From Dryas octopetala (taxonomy: Eukaryota > Streptophyta > Magnoliopsida > Rosales > Rosaceae): a stretch of 64,000 nucleotides of DNA. The stretch's first letter is position 1, and the number at the start of each line of letters is the position of its first letter. Shown piece after piece: positions 9,710-20,349 of this stretch. Under the pieces are notes generated by a model that worked only from the letters and a program-made list of their open reading frames with translations, was not told the DNA's origin and did not search any database. The translations under genes were made by a program, and so were the position numbers. Where the stretch lies: contig OY992836.1 in the NCBI GenBank assembly GCA_963921425.1, positions 13,595,614 through 13,659,613 of the forward strand, in the 5' to 3' direction.

Positions 9710-11821
9710 ATGCCACCGTTTTATGAAACCTCTTTCTTAGCAGCTCTCATACAAAAATGCACCTCCATAACCTCACTGAAACAAGCGCGTCAACTACACG
9801 CTCTCCTCCTAAACACCATCACTGTCGGCTCGCGGACACCGTATCTGTGCAACAATATCCTGTCCATGTATGCACGATGCGGTTCACTCGAGGACTCCCG
9901 GATGGTGTTCGACAAAATGCCTCACAGAAATCTTGTTTCTTTCAATGCGCTCATTGCAGCCTATTCCCGAGATTCATACAGTGCACTTTTGGCATTTGAA
10001 GTGCTTAACCAAATGGGGGTTGAGTGTCTTAGGCCAAACGGTTTGACTTTCACAAGCTTACTACAGGCGTCTTGTACGCTTGAGGATTGGTTGATTGGCT
10101 CTTTGATTCATTCCCAAGTGGTGAAATTTGGATTCATGAATGATTTATGTATTCAGACCTCTCTACTTGGGATGTACTCCAACTGTGGGGATTTGGACTC
10201 CACGAGGAGAGTTTTTAGGGGGATTGTTAATAAAGATGTTGTCACTTGGAATTCTATGATTTTTGGGAATTTGAAGAATGATGAGATCAAGGAAGGGCTT
10301 TTGCTCTTTGATGCCATGTTGAGGACTGGAATTGTTCCTACTCAATTTACGTATTCAATGGTTTTGAATGTGTGTAGCAGATTAAGACATTTTTATCTGG
10401 GGAAACTCATCCACACCCGAGTCATAGTTTCAAGCACACTAGCTGATTTAGCTTTGCAGAATTCCCTGCTTGACATGTATTGCAATTCCGGTGATATCCA
10501 AGCAGCATTTAGTGTGTTTAGTGGAATGTGCAACCCAGATTTGGTTTCATGGAACACAATGATTTCTGGGTATTCAGAAAACGGGGATGGAGAGAAGGCC
10601 ATGGATTTGTTTGTCCGGTTGAAGAAAATGTCTCATCTTAAACCAGATGAGTATACTTTTGCAGCTATCATATCCTCCACAGGAGCATACCTAATTTCTG
10701 ACTATGGTAAACCTCTTCATGCCCAAGTCACAAAAACAGGATTCGAGAACAGTGTTTTTGTTGGAACTACACTAGTGTCTATGTATTTCAAAAGTGGTGA
10801 AACTAATGACGCTCAAAAGGTCTTCTATTCCATTTCAGAGAAGGATGTTGTTCTTTGGACTGAGATGATCATGGGTTATTCGAGATTGGCTGATGGGGAG
10901 AGTGCAATTAAGTTCTTTTATGAAATGTGCCAGGAAGGCCATAAGATTGACAGCTTTGCTCTCTCTGCAGCTTTGAGTGCTTGTTCTGACCTTGCCATGT
11001 TAAAACAAGGTGAGATGATCCACTCACAGGCCGTAAAAACAGGATGCGATGTTGAAATGTCTGTTTGTGGGAGTCTGGTGGATATGTATGCAAAAAATGG
11101 TAGCCTTGAAGCTGCTTATTCTATATTTTCCCAAGTTTCAAACCCTGATTTGAAATGCTGGAACTCAATGCTTGGAGGATATAGTCACCATGGCATGGCA
11201 GAGGAAGCATTGAAGCTCTTTTTTGGGATAGAAAAACATGGTCACAGACCAGACCAAGTAACATTTCTGTCTTTACTCTCAGCTTGCAACCACAGTGGGT
11301 TGGTTGAAGTAGGAAAATTCTTGTGGAATTGTATGAAGGAAAATGGTATTGCACCTGGGCCTAAGCACTACTCTTGCATGGTAAGTTTGCTAAGTCGAGC
11401 TCGATTATTAGATGAGGCAGAGGAACTTATTCTAAATTCACCATTTAAGGAAGAAACTCTTGAACTGTGGAGAACTTTGCTAAGTTCATGTGTCATCAAT
11501 AAAAATTTGAAAATAGGAGTTCATGCAGCAGAGCAGGTTTTAAGTCTAAATGCGGCAGACAGTGCAACACATATCTTGCTTTCAAATCTCTATGCTGCTG
11601 ATGGAAAATGGGATAGTGTTGTAGAAATGAGGAGAAAGATTAGAGCACTGCCATTGGAAAAGGATCCTGGGTTAAGCTGGATTGAGGATAAAAATACTAT
11701 TCAGGTATTCTGTTCTGGTGTTCAATCAGAGCAAGGGTTTGATGAAACCCAAGCTGCAATGCATCAGCTACAAGGAAACATGGTAAGATCCCAAACAGTT
11801 GAACTTGATGAACCAATTTAG
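9710..11821 (+). CDS. PLS-class pentatricopeptide repeat protein (At3g50420-like)
   Basis: A single uninterrupted frame of 703 codons, intronless as most plant PPR genes are. PPR proteins bind organelle RNA sequence-specifically and act in editing, splicing or stability. The repeat array starts near residue 30 with blocks such as YLCNNILSMYARCGSLEDS, NLVSFNALIAAYSR, DVVTWNSMIFG and DLVSWNTMISGYSENGDGEK. It continues with alternating P, L and S-type repeats to about residue 560. An E-type tail follows (LLSNLYAADGKWDSVVEMRR, DPGLSWIE). There is no DYW deaminase domain, so if it edits RNA it would need a partner. The N terminus is short and may be an organelle-targeting peptide. The Arabidopsis neighbour relation (Lines-like beside PPR beside MES10, from memory) supports orthology with At3g50420. 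Confidence 0.93.
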   Translation: MPPFYETSFLAALIQKCTSITSLKQARQLHALLLNTITVGSRTPYLCNNILSMYARCGSLEDSRMVFDKMPHRNLVSFNALIAAYSRDSYSALLAFEVLNQMGVECLRPNGLTFTSLLQASCTLEDWLIGSLIHSQVVKFGFMNDLCIQTSLLGMYSNCGDLDSTRRVFRGIVNKDVVTWNSMIFGNLKNDEIKEGLLLFDAMLRTGIVPTQFTYSMVLNVCSRLRHFYLGKLIHTRVIVSSTLADLALQNSLLDMYCNSGDIQAAFSVFSGMCNPDLVSWNTMISGYSENGDGEKAMDLFVRLKKMSHLKPDEYTFAAIISSTGAYLISDYGKPLHAQVTKTGFENSVFVGTTLVSMYFKSGETNDAQKVFYSISEKDVVLWTEMIMGYSRLADGESAIKFFYEMCQEGHKIDSFALSAALSACSDLAMLKQGEMIHSQAVKTGCDVEMSVCGSLVDMYAKNGSLEAAYSIFSQVSNPDLKCWNSMLGGYSHHGMAEEALKLFFGIEKHGHRPDQVTFLSLLSACNHSGLVEVGKFLWNCMKENGIAPGPKHYSCMVSLLSRARLLDEAEELILNSPFKEETLELWRTLLSSCVINKNLKIGVHAAEQVLSLNAADSATHILLSNLYAADGKWDSVVEMRRKIRALPLEKDPGLSWIEDKNTIQVFCSGVQSEQGFDETQAAMHQLQGNMVRSQTVELDEPI

Positions 11822-12321
11822 ACTTCATAGGATGTAGAAAGAGACAAGATCTTGAAAAATCATTACTTGGAATCAACACCACTAATTCCTCCTACTAAGT
11901 TTTAGAATTGATACAACTGTTTCCAGCTTCCAGGCCTAAATGAACAATCTTGCTTGCAGCCTAACCAACCTAGGGCCTTCATCCTAAGATGATAAATTGA
12001 TATGTTGCTTTAGCTGAAGGTGTTCCAACAGAACTAGATGGAACATGAACTGAAAGATTAAAAGTTGAAACTAACGAGTAACTGATATAAATTTAAATAC
12101 AAAGGATTCACATTAAAAATAGAAAGACCAAATTAATATTTTCAGCAAATTAGTGTTATGCCAATGGTGAGCAAAATTATTTTCCTAACCATTGGCATAA
12201 AATGTACACTGGAAATTATTATAGGTGGGGCCTTGGATCACCCTTTCTCTAGCATAAAACATAGCATCCATTTCCTTACCTAAGCTTGAGACCTTAGGCA
12301 ATTGTTGAGAGTGAATGAGAC
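11822..12321. other. 3' flanks of the PPR gene and of methylesterase pseudogene A
   Basis: No gene is seen. A 13 bp inverted repeat (ttatgccaatggt, 12156-12168, and its complement, 12188-12200) forms a hairpin with a 19 bp loop. From about 12225 the sequence resembles the downstream flanks of the sister methylesterase genes (tagcataaaacatagcat at 12251; similar at 13479 and 20187). No exon 3 is present between that flank and exon 2. Confidence 0.6.
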
Positions 12322-13010
12322 CTCAATGGGGCTGAGTTGATAGAGATTTGATGATAAGTACTTGGACCGAACTCACCGAAGAATATTGATGTTAACGGTT
12401 GTTCTGCGCTTCCAAATTGTGCAAACTGAGTGTCCAACCATACGTCTGTGGGGGTCTTTTGCATGAACTTTTCACATAGAAGAAGACCAACCAAAGTTTT
12501 GAAATCAATTTCAATTTCAATAATTATCTAACTGTGCATCATAGTTCACAAATTGTCAACATAACATGTCGTTTATCTAGAAGTAGATATTTATAAAAGA
12601 GTTTCTTAGTGAGACAATACCTGGTCCATAACAAATGATGGCTGGTGTGTGGTGTCTGGCAAAAAGGCAGTCAAGAAAACAGCAACAGAAATGTTCTCAG
12701 TGAACTTGTCCATGGCAAGGGCCAAGTTCATGCCCCCAAGGCTATGTTCTACAAGGACCACCCTTTCTTTGGGACCAAGTGACCCCATCAACTCCAACAG
12801 AGGCTCAGAGTACTCAGACAGTGAGTGCACATCTTGTATGGCCTTCATGTTGATGCCTGAAGCTGCAAGGTTCAGCACTGTGACCTTGTGGCCAGCAGAC
12901 TGCAGCCTTGGCTTGACCTTGTACCGACACCAAGCCCCATGGCCTGCCCCATGCACTAGAACAAAATGCTTCTGGTCCTTAGATGATGTCATTTGCTCGG
13001 CAATTGCCAC
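12322..13010 (-). pseudogene. Methylesterase copy A, pseudogene lacking exon 3
   Basis: Exon 1 is 13010-12621 (130 codons, phase 0, CAG/GTATTG donor). Exon 2 is 12467-12322. The protein resembles copies B and C (HFVLVHGAGHGAWCRYKV, NMKAIQDVHSLSEYSEPLL) but is damaged in three ways. The glycine before the nucleophile-elbow histidine is Glu (VEHSLGG for VGHSLGG). In exon 2 the FFGPKF region has a 9 bp insertion and a 1 bp loss, so the frame shifts after FFGEFG. The third exon, which supplies the catalytic Asp and His, is absent: sequence like the family's 3' flank sits directly beside the exon 2 donor, which indicates a deletion. The start ATG at 13010 gives a slightly longer N terminus than in B and C. 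A short stable product is unlikely. Confidence 0.85.
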
Positions 13011-13587
13011 TGTACGACAGAACTATTCGAATTGCATAAAACACCTGTGTTATAAACTTATAGTGTTATTAATTGCCGCTATGCAACAGTAACTATTTGA
13101 ATTTCATAATTGCAATTTACCAAGTTAAAAAAAAAAAAAACATGAAAGCAAATATAATGTGGGCTTTATTTTTACAAAGTGGACTTAATTATCATTGCAA
13201 CTTTTTAGGTGAATTTGTTTATCATTAAAGGCTAGAAAATGAACTTTAAAGTAATTTACCTAATAATTTTCACATATTTTTTTTAGAATATAATTAATTA
13301 TAATTTTCACAAATAAACTTAAAAATAAAAAATTGAAACCAAGGGTTAAGTGCATTTATCCTTAGCAACTGATCATAAATTGTAATTTGAAAATCGCAAG
13401 AATTCATATTGTTCAAAGTGACTGAATAAAATGTGGCTCACTCACAATATTCATTATAGGATGGGGCTTTAGATCACCCTCTTCTTTAGCATAAAGCACA
13501 GCATTAATTTTTTATTTAGGGTGAGCCCTTAGCCCACCATGCTATTGTTGTTCTGCTTCATTAGTTGAGAAAAATAAAAAAAAAGTG
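13011..13587. other. Spacer between methylesterase copies A and B
   Basis: AT-rich DNA without a gene. It includes the promoter of pseudogene A and, from about 13430, the 3' flank of copy B (gcataaagcacagcat, tagcccaccatg), which is homologous to the flank of copy C at 20180-20340. A poly(A) run is at 13127-13140. Confidence 0.5.
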
Positions 13588-15271
13588 CTAAAAACCCAGC
13601 TATTTTTTTTTTTTGGGCAAATGATGGTTCATTTAAAGGCCCAGCAAGGGGCAGAGGAAATACAAAAGGGGGTGGGTCCCAGGGGAGACCCATACAGAAG
13701 AGATAAGGGAGGAGAGGCAAATCAATCACAGCAGACCAGCCCCCGAAAAGAAAACTGAAGATTACTAGATCTGGCCAAGCAGAGAAACTGAGACAACCGC
13801 CCAGGTCAACCAGAGCTATAATCTTCAGTTCCAAAAACAAATTAAGTCATCGGAGGGCATGGTAGCCCATCGCGAGACAACACAAAGACAAGGGAGGATG
13901 GGGGTCTTCTGACCCAGTGTTCAGGGCACATCCTCCGCCGAGCTAGGGTGGCAATGCAGTCCGCCGCCAAATTTGTATTCCTGGGAGTCCAAGACCAAAC
14001 TGAAGCGTTGAAGGAGCAGGAAGCTTGTTTAATAGCTACCAAAATCAGGTACAGCCTCCAATTTCCTTTCTTAATTTTCCCAGAGACACAATTGATGAGT
14101 TCTTGGTTATCAGATTCAAAAAGGATAGAAGAGTAATTGTTTTTTTGAGCAAGGGTGACCGCTTCGAGGGCCGCCAAGGCTTCTGCTTCGAGAGGTGATG
14201 CAGCTAAGCAAGATTTCGCTATTCCATCAACTAGAGTACCATAGCAGTTCCGAGCCACCACACCTATTCCTGCCTCCAAGGTGGAAGGATCCCAAGCTCC
14301 ATCAAGGTTGATCTTGATAATTCCAGGGGAGGGGGGAGACCATTGAAGCCGCTGGTGCCTATGGCTTTGGGTGGCCGAGGAGGGACAAGGCTGGTGGGGG
14401 GTTTGGTTCTGGATTGCCGACCGCTGTCTTACTGCAAGGAATTCGGTTGTAGCATTTTCCGCCATTCGAGCAGCAAGAACTGGAGAAGGGGGGGAATCCC
14501 TGTAGACAAAGTTGCATCTCTTCTTCCAAATCTGCCAGCAGAGAAAGGCTATATGTGAGAGTAGCCTATCCCGATTCTCCTTTTGGGTACCTGCGGGAAA
14601 AGTTAGTGTAGAGAACCAGTGTGCAATATTTGTGAATTCTTGAGAGTTGATTTTGTAATTTAGACTGCTGCTGAACCATGCTCCCCTGGCCCAGGGGCAT
14701 AGAAATAAAGAATGCTCAATGGTTTCTGGGGCTTCACCACACACACTGCACAAAGGGGAATTAATGACCCTTCTCTTGAAAAGGTTATAAAAGACTGGTA
14801 GGGCGTTATTGAGGCACTTCCAGAGGAAGAGATGCACTTTTGGGAGAGTTTTAATATCCCAGATCTTCTTCCAAACGGTGGGATCCAGAGTATAGGATGA
14901 GCCAATAGGCCTTGGGACCAAACGCATAGACCTAGAATGAATGGCATGGTATCCGGAGCGTACCGTATAACTGCCATTAGTATTAGCAGGCCAAATCAAT
15001 CTATCCTCCAGCTCTTCCGGGCCTAGCAAAATGGAGCCGATAGCCTTCAAGGTAGGGGTATCAATAGCTGAAGCAATTGGGACAAGGTTCCAAGTTCTAT
15101 CCTGCCAGTCAATAAGCTCATTCGCCCAGCGAGGGGCTGCTGGGGGGTGGTCCACCGTGATTCTACCCGAGGGGTGATTCGGGATCCATCTATCATTCCA
15201 AATATCCACACTCTTGCCATTTCCAATTTGCCATAATTGGAATTGGAAATGCCATTCTAAAAACCCAGCTA
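13588..15271 (-). mobile_element. 5'-truncated LINE (L1-type) with 15 bp target-site duplication
   Basis: The insertion is bounded by identical 15 bp copies of ctaaaaacccagcta at 13588-13602 and 15257-15271. The body is 13603-15256. Its 3' end is marked on the plus strand by a T run (13603-13614), the complement of a poly(A) tail. It holds the C-terminal part of ORF2 and about 230 bp of 3' UTR, so it is a typical truncated target-primed insertion. It lies 12 bp downstream of the methylesterase B stop codon, within that gene's expected 3' UTR. The matching site at copy C (about 20332) lacks it, so the insertion came after the duplication. Confidence 0.93.
13842..15256 (-). pseudogene. LINE ORF2 C-terminal fragment (zf-RVT and RNase H)
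   Basis: One open frame covers the truncated element from its 5' break to a stop at 13842. It starts within the segment GNGKSVDIWNDRWIP that follows reverse transcriptase in plant L1 proteins. Next comes a zinc-finger-like zf-RVT domain (WDIKTLPKVHLFLWKCLNNA, CSVCGEAPETIEHSLFLCPW). A type I RNase H domain follows (KINLDGAW, EAEALAALEAV, ESDNQELIN, and the NLAADCIATLAR end). Endonuclease and polymerase domains are missing, so it cannot move by itself. No internal stop is seen, which suggests a young insertion. Confidence 0.9.
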
Positions 15272-15282
15272 ATTAAAGACAA

Positions 15283-18200
15283 TTAAGTGTACTTATGTAC
15301 TATATCCAGAAGAGAATTGCAAAGCTCTTGGGGTTTTGAAAACATTGGCATATGATCAGCACCCTCAATCTCCGCTACATTTGAAACGCTGCCGTTTTCA
15401 ATCATCCATCTCTGGTATTCCACTGGTATTGTCAAGTCTTCGATGCAAACCACATAAACTCGTGTAACCGACCCATATCCCTCGTTGGAGAATTTCTTCG
15501 TCTTAGACAAGTCTTGAAGAAAGAGTGAGCTTGGCCTTGCCAAACTCTTGGCAAGTTCGAGATCCTTTGATATATGTGCAATGTAGTTATATCAGAACAG
15601 AAAATTGATACTTATATAATATGGGATTTACTGCGAAATAAAGAGGAATTCTCTTATATGTATAAAAAATGTGATCATACATATATATATAAGCACAAGA
15701 AATGTGAGCCATTGAATTGCAAATCACCTATATATTGAAATCTTACAATTCAGTTACTCACCATTTGCTTGCATGTATGCTCCTTTTTCATGCTTATAAA
15801 AGAATTCTGAAATTATTTACCTTTTCTTATACCGTTTTGGCATGATTGTCGAGATAGGGTAGTGGAGAAGCCAAACTATAGAATTGGGGTGAGCTATGGT
15901 ATCAGGAGAAACACTTTAATTGAACCATCTTATATGTTTATGTGTTTCTCTCTCATCACCTAATTTATAAATACATTGGATGTATAAGACTGTTCTATAG
16001 AAGTTTTTTTTTTTTTTTTTTTTTGTTACATGGCAGGCTTAACGCCCAGAAAGAAGAGACAACCTGGCTAGCTAGAGCTCTGGCCCTGCCTAGACCCAAG
16101 AGGTCAGAAGCTAACAGGGGGACAAGGGAAGGGGGAGGAGAATCAAACGAGCATTGGGGGATGTGGACTTGGGCTTGGAACTTGGGAGGTGGGGTTGAGG
16201 TGGGCTGAGTCTTGTGGGCTACAAAATATACTTAGGCTTTCTAGTGGGCTTGGATGGGCTTGATCTGGCTATAGCACAGTTATGGCCCGGCCTAGCAACC
16301 TATACTTTTGATCCTGAGTAGGGTATAATGGTCTTTTTCTTCATGTAAAAATGGTTAGTTGACTAATTTCTTACCCAAAAAAAATAAATAAAGAAAGAAA
16401 TGTCATTTTGCATAATGATTTTTCTCTTGGATCATTTGTCTTGTAAGTGTGTGCATGTGAAAATATGAGAGAGAAATAGACTTCAACGAAACTAAGTTGG
16501 TAGGCTTTCAATTATAAGAACTTGGGATCGAAAAACATTAATGTTAAGGATTCTTCATGTAAAAATTGTTAGCTTCCTAACTCCCAACCTATACAAAGTC
16601 ATGTTGCATAATGATTTTTCTTTTGGATCATTTGGCCATAAATCCTAATACAATTATAGTTGTCTCGTAAATGTATGCATGCATGTCAAATTTGAGAGAG
16701 AAATATACCTCAATGGGGCTAAGTTGATAAAGATTCGATGAGAAGAACTTGGGACCAAAAAACATTGATGTTAAGGGTTCTTCGACACTTCCATAAGGTG
16801 TAAATTGAGTGTCTAACCATCCTTCTGCGGGAGAGTTTTGAACCAACTTTTCACATGAAAAAACAACCAATTTTTTTATATCACTTTTTAATTATCGTTT
16901 AAACAAAGTAAAAAAAAAAAAAAACTAACTAAATAAACAACATACAAATATTTAAAACAATGAAGCTAAGATCATTAAATTTGTTTCTAAATTATGTAGA
17001 AGTACTTCATTAATTATTCAAATTTAGACTGATTCTAAACCTCATTTATGTTCAATGACTTAGATAATATCTTTTATCATCTATCATGTTATTTGGTGAA
17101 TATATAAATTCAGATTCTAATATTATTGTTTGTACGATAAGCTGAATTAATAACATGATCAATGTTAATCAATATATTAAACATTATGTCTATGATGTTT
17201 TAAAATTAAAAATTCGTATTGAAATGATTGGTGGTTTTTTTTAGTCAGGAAGAGATGAGATCAAACTTAGGTGCAGAACTATATATGTTATAATCATAAT
17301 AGATTATGGACTCAATCAATCCAATATATCAGTAAAGAACAAAGAGATCGTGTTATTTTCGGCTTCTTAGCCTCCATTGTTAATGGACTGTTTAAAATCA
17401 AACCTTAAAAGCTTAATTGAAAACCAATATATTGTTAATAGACTGATAAATTAAATAATTTGATTTCTCATATAATTAGACCGATAAATGAATAAGGTTT
17501 GGATTATACTCAGACTATCGTATCAAAATTATCCCTGCCCTTGTTGTTAATCGTATTAAAATCTGATCTATGTAGAGATCTAGATGTAAGATAACTTAAC
17601 AATTACAAAATATCTATATTAACTATAGTGTCACTTTCAATTTGATACATGGGTTTCAAAACTTGACAATTAGATACACTACTTTTGCTCTATCTGCTTG
17701 ACAATTAAATACCTTCCATCACCTTATCCCATTAGATTTGTCATTTTTTACTTGTGTGTTCACGTTAAATGTCATATGGCACTAGTGAAACCCATCTTTT
17801 CGATATTTTGGATTCCAACTCACTTTTTCATGTCCATCAGATGGTTATTTCAGCTCATTTGTATGTTTAAAATACTCATCTAATGGGCAAAAAAGAGTAA
17901 GTTGGAATCCAATTAAAATATCGAAAAAATGTGTCATTCTAGTGCCACATGGCATTTAACATTGACATGTAAGCAAAAAAACAACGGATCTAATCAAAGG
18001 GTGATATATGTAATTGTCAAAGAAGCAAAAATTGTGTACCTAATAACCAACCAGGCAGCATGAAAGAGTTTCTTAGATATATATATATATATATATATAC
18101 AGGGCCCTTCTAATAAGGGATCCCTCATTTAGTGTTAAATGAGGGATCACCCTGTGTAGCCCAACCGAGTCGTTTTGTGTTAATCCAAACCGTCTATTTT

Positions 18201-18505
18201 TTACATCTTCATTGATAGATCATCTCTGCAAAAAATCAGCTAAATCGAAAATCGTTTAGTCGTTTGTTTAAGTGGTCAAAGTTTAAAACAAATGGACGAA
18301 CAACAAATTCCTCTATAAACACCTAAACTTTGACCGCTTAATCGAACGAATAAACGATTTCCGATTTGGTTGATTTTTTGCAGGGATGATCTATCAATGG
18401 AGATGCAAAAAATGAACGGTTTAGATTAACACAAAACGACTCGTGTGGGCCCCACAAGGTGATCCCTCATTTAACACTAAATGAGGAAACCCTTATTGGA
18501 AGGCC

Positions 18506-18557
<52 letters not shown>

Positions 18558-18950
18558 AATTGAATAATAACACCATACCTGATCCAAAACATATAATGGT
18601 TGGTGAATGGTGTCTGGCATAAAGGCAGCCAAGAAAACAGCAACTGAAACCTTCTCTGAGAACTTGTCCATGGCAAGGGCCAAGTTCATGCCTCCAAGGC
18701 TATGTCCTACAAGGACCACCCTTTCTTTGGGACCAAGTGAACCCATCAACTCCATCAGAGGCTCAGAGTACTCAGACAGTGAGTGCACATCTTGTATGGC
18801 CTTCATGTTGATGCCTGAAGCCGCAAGGTCCAGAACAGTGACCCTGTGACCTGCAGACTCCAGCCTTGGCTTGACCTTGTACCAACACCAAGCCCCATGG
18901 CATGCCCCATGTACTAGAACAAAGTGCTTCTGTTCGTTCGGTGCTGCCAT
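15283..18950 (-). CDS. Methylesterase copy B (MES/SABP2-like)
   Basis: The exons are 18950-18579, 16846-16709 and 15564-15283, with phase-0 junctions and a total of 263 codons, the normal family length. The enzyme is an alpha/beta-hydrolase expected to hydrolyse methyl esters of plant hormones such as methyl salicylate; the real substrate cannot be read from sequence. Key parts are HFVLVHGACHGAWCWYKV, nucleophile elbow VGHSLGG (Ser), FFGPKFFSSNLYQLSPIE, the catalytic-Asp region CIEDLTIP, QRWMIENG, and the catalytic His in GADHMPMF. It has no signal peptide, so it is likely cytosolic. Intron 1 (1.7 kb) carries a MITE in a TA tract. Intron 2 holds a decayed duplicate of exon 2 and a retroelement tail. 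A TATA-like box lies about 50 bp upstream. A LINE sits just after the stop. It appears intact, though I cannot confirm expression. Confidence 0.88.
15955..16130 (-). mobile_element. Retroelement 3' tail in intron 2 of methylesterase B
   Basis: A run of about 22 T (16003-16024) is followed by gttacatggcaggcttaacg and GC-richer DNA unlike the surrounding intron. A T run followed by such sequence is what a minus-strand, strongly truncated LINE or SINE insertion looks like. I could not find a clear target-site duplication, so the right border is approximate. Confidence 0.4.
16400..16565 (-). pseudogene. Decayed partial duplicate of methylesterase exon 2
   Basis: Bases 16400-16565 repeat the block at about 16600-16770, which holds the end of exon 2 and the start of intron 2. 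The shared landmarks are cataatgatttttct, gagagagaaata, an aactaagttg/gctaagttg segment and cttgggatcgaaaaacatta. The duplicate has lost the reading frame and the donor site (agacttcaacg for tacctcaatgg). It lies between the real exons 2 and 3 and is presumably spliced out. Confidence 0.7.
18100..18508. mobile_element. MITE with ~50 bp inverted ends, inserted in a TA tract
   Basis: The left end, cagggcccttctaataaggg, and the right end (complement agggccttccaataagggtt) are inverted repeats. They go on into gatccctcatttaacactaaatgag-type sequence, which is itself self-complementary. The interior has a second complementary pair (aaatcgaaaatcg and cgatttccgattt). Flanking bases are TA, in a (TA)n tract on both sides (18078-18099 and 18509-18553), consistent with a TA target. 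It is non-autonomous, with no coding capacity, and lies in intron 1 of methylesterase B. Confidence 0.75.
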
Positions 18951-18998
18951 ATATATTCTCTGTTAATATTAATGGGTCGTTCATGGACCACTTTAGGC

Positions 18999-19007
18999 TA
19001 TATATAA
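18999..19007 (-). promoter_or_regulatory. TATA-like box of methylesterase B
   Basis: On the minus strand the sequence reads ctttttatatatagcc, about 50 bp before the ATG. The same sequence stands at the same distance upstream of copy C (23424-23433). The conserved position supports a core promoter with a very short 5' UTR. Confidence 0.55.
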
Positions 19008-19009
19008 AA

Positions 19010-20349
19010 AGATGATCAAGTTAGCTATGCACTTATGGCCTATGTGGCTATGTGATCATTAATTTGGCGGAGTTTTCATTTTGGTTACTTTAATTTTAGT
19101 TGGCTAAATTTTATTTTTGGCCCCTATAGTTTAGGCTAAGTTCTACTTTTGTTTCTGTACTTTCAAATATTTTTTATTTTAATTTTGTATTTTATAAATC
19201 GTTACAATTCAAAAATATATTAGTTTTTCCGTGCATTAAGTCGTTAAATCCATCTTTAAATTGCTAACAATTTGTAAAGCATATGACCAAATTGCAACAG
19301 TTTATAAAATACAAGATCAAAATTGCAATGGTATGTATAAGACCAAAAGCACAATAGATTTGACGACTTAATGAACATAAATGCTAAAATATCCTTGAAT
19401 ACATTTTCCAAAATACAGAACCAAAAAACAGAATAATTGAAATTACAGAAACAAAAGTAAAACTTGACCCAAATTAAGAAAAATTATTGGGTTTAACCAA
19501 CATACCTCTACGTAGTATAACTAATTCAACTTGTAAAAGTAGGATTTGGATCCTCTGCCCTTACAGGGTGTGATGTTGCATACCTTTCATAAAATCATGC
19601 TCATTCAAAAAATCTAATGGTTAAAATATAGCCATATCAGTTCTCCATCAATAAAATTAAAAAAATAAAAATAAAAATAAGAAAACCCACCCAACCTTCA
19701 TCCCCACCCGTTGCAGCACCAAATCTCAAATCCCTCTTTCTTGAGCTCATCAAGAAGAAGGTTGAGAGTTCTTGTTGGAAATAATTGTATTATTGGATTA
19801 TATGTTTATATTTCTAAATTAACGATGAGGACCTAACGAGGGTATGGGTGTTGCCAAAGGTAGAGGCATATTATTGAGGTTATACGACACCAAAACAAGG
19901 ATTGATAAATCTTATTTATAAAAATCATTGTTCCCTTGGGTTCCCCGTGACATGTTGACCGGGTCAATCGACCTTCATGCTTCCTTGTTCACATTTTGTC
20001 AAAGGATGGTCTTCCATGTCCTCCTTCGGATTCTCCCATGGTTGCTTTGTTTGCTTGGGCTTGCTGTTGGGTTGGTTGGATGTTTAGGCTGTTTGCTACT
20101 TTGCTTTGTTGCTTAATTTGTTTCTTTGTTTCTGTTGCTGCCTGTTTATGTTTTGTTCGTTGTTGTTACCTCAGGCCTCTTCTTTAGCATAAAACATAGC
20201 ATTTAAGAGAGAAAAATAAAATAAAATAAAAGCATAGCATAAATTTATTATGGGTTGGGCCTTAGCTAAGGGTGAGACCTTAGCCCACCATGCAATTGTT
20301 GATCTGCTTCATTGATTAAGAAAATAACAAATTGCTAAAGACAATTAAA
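19010..20349. other. Spacer between methylesterase copies B and C
   Basis: The part next to copy B (19070-19480) resembles the region upstream of copy C (23480-23930), so the tandem duplication included several hundred bases of promoter. At about 19955-20170 (plus) a frame reading KDGLPCPPSDSP resembles the end of LINE ORF2 (RDGLPCPP in the element at 13.8 kb), so it may be a small LINE 3' fragment. The last 180 bp are the 3' flank of copy C. Confidence 0.45.

Noticed and set aside
13588..15271. LINE as an insertion in an intron of one long methylesterase gene spanning 12322-15564
   Set aside because: Exon 3 at 15283-15564 ends with its own stop and pairs in phase with exons 2 and 1 of copy B (16709-16846, 18579-18950). 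The LINE is therefore downstream of copy B and upstream of pseudogene A, not in an intron.
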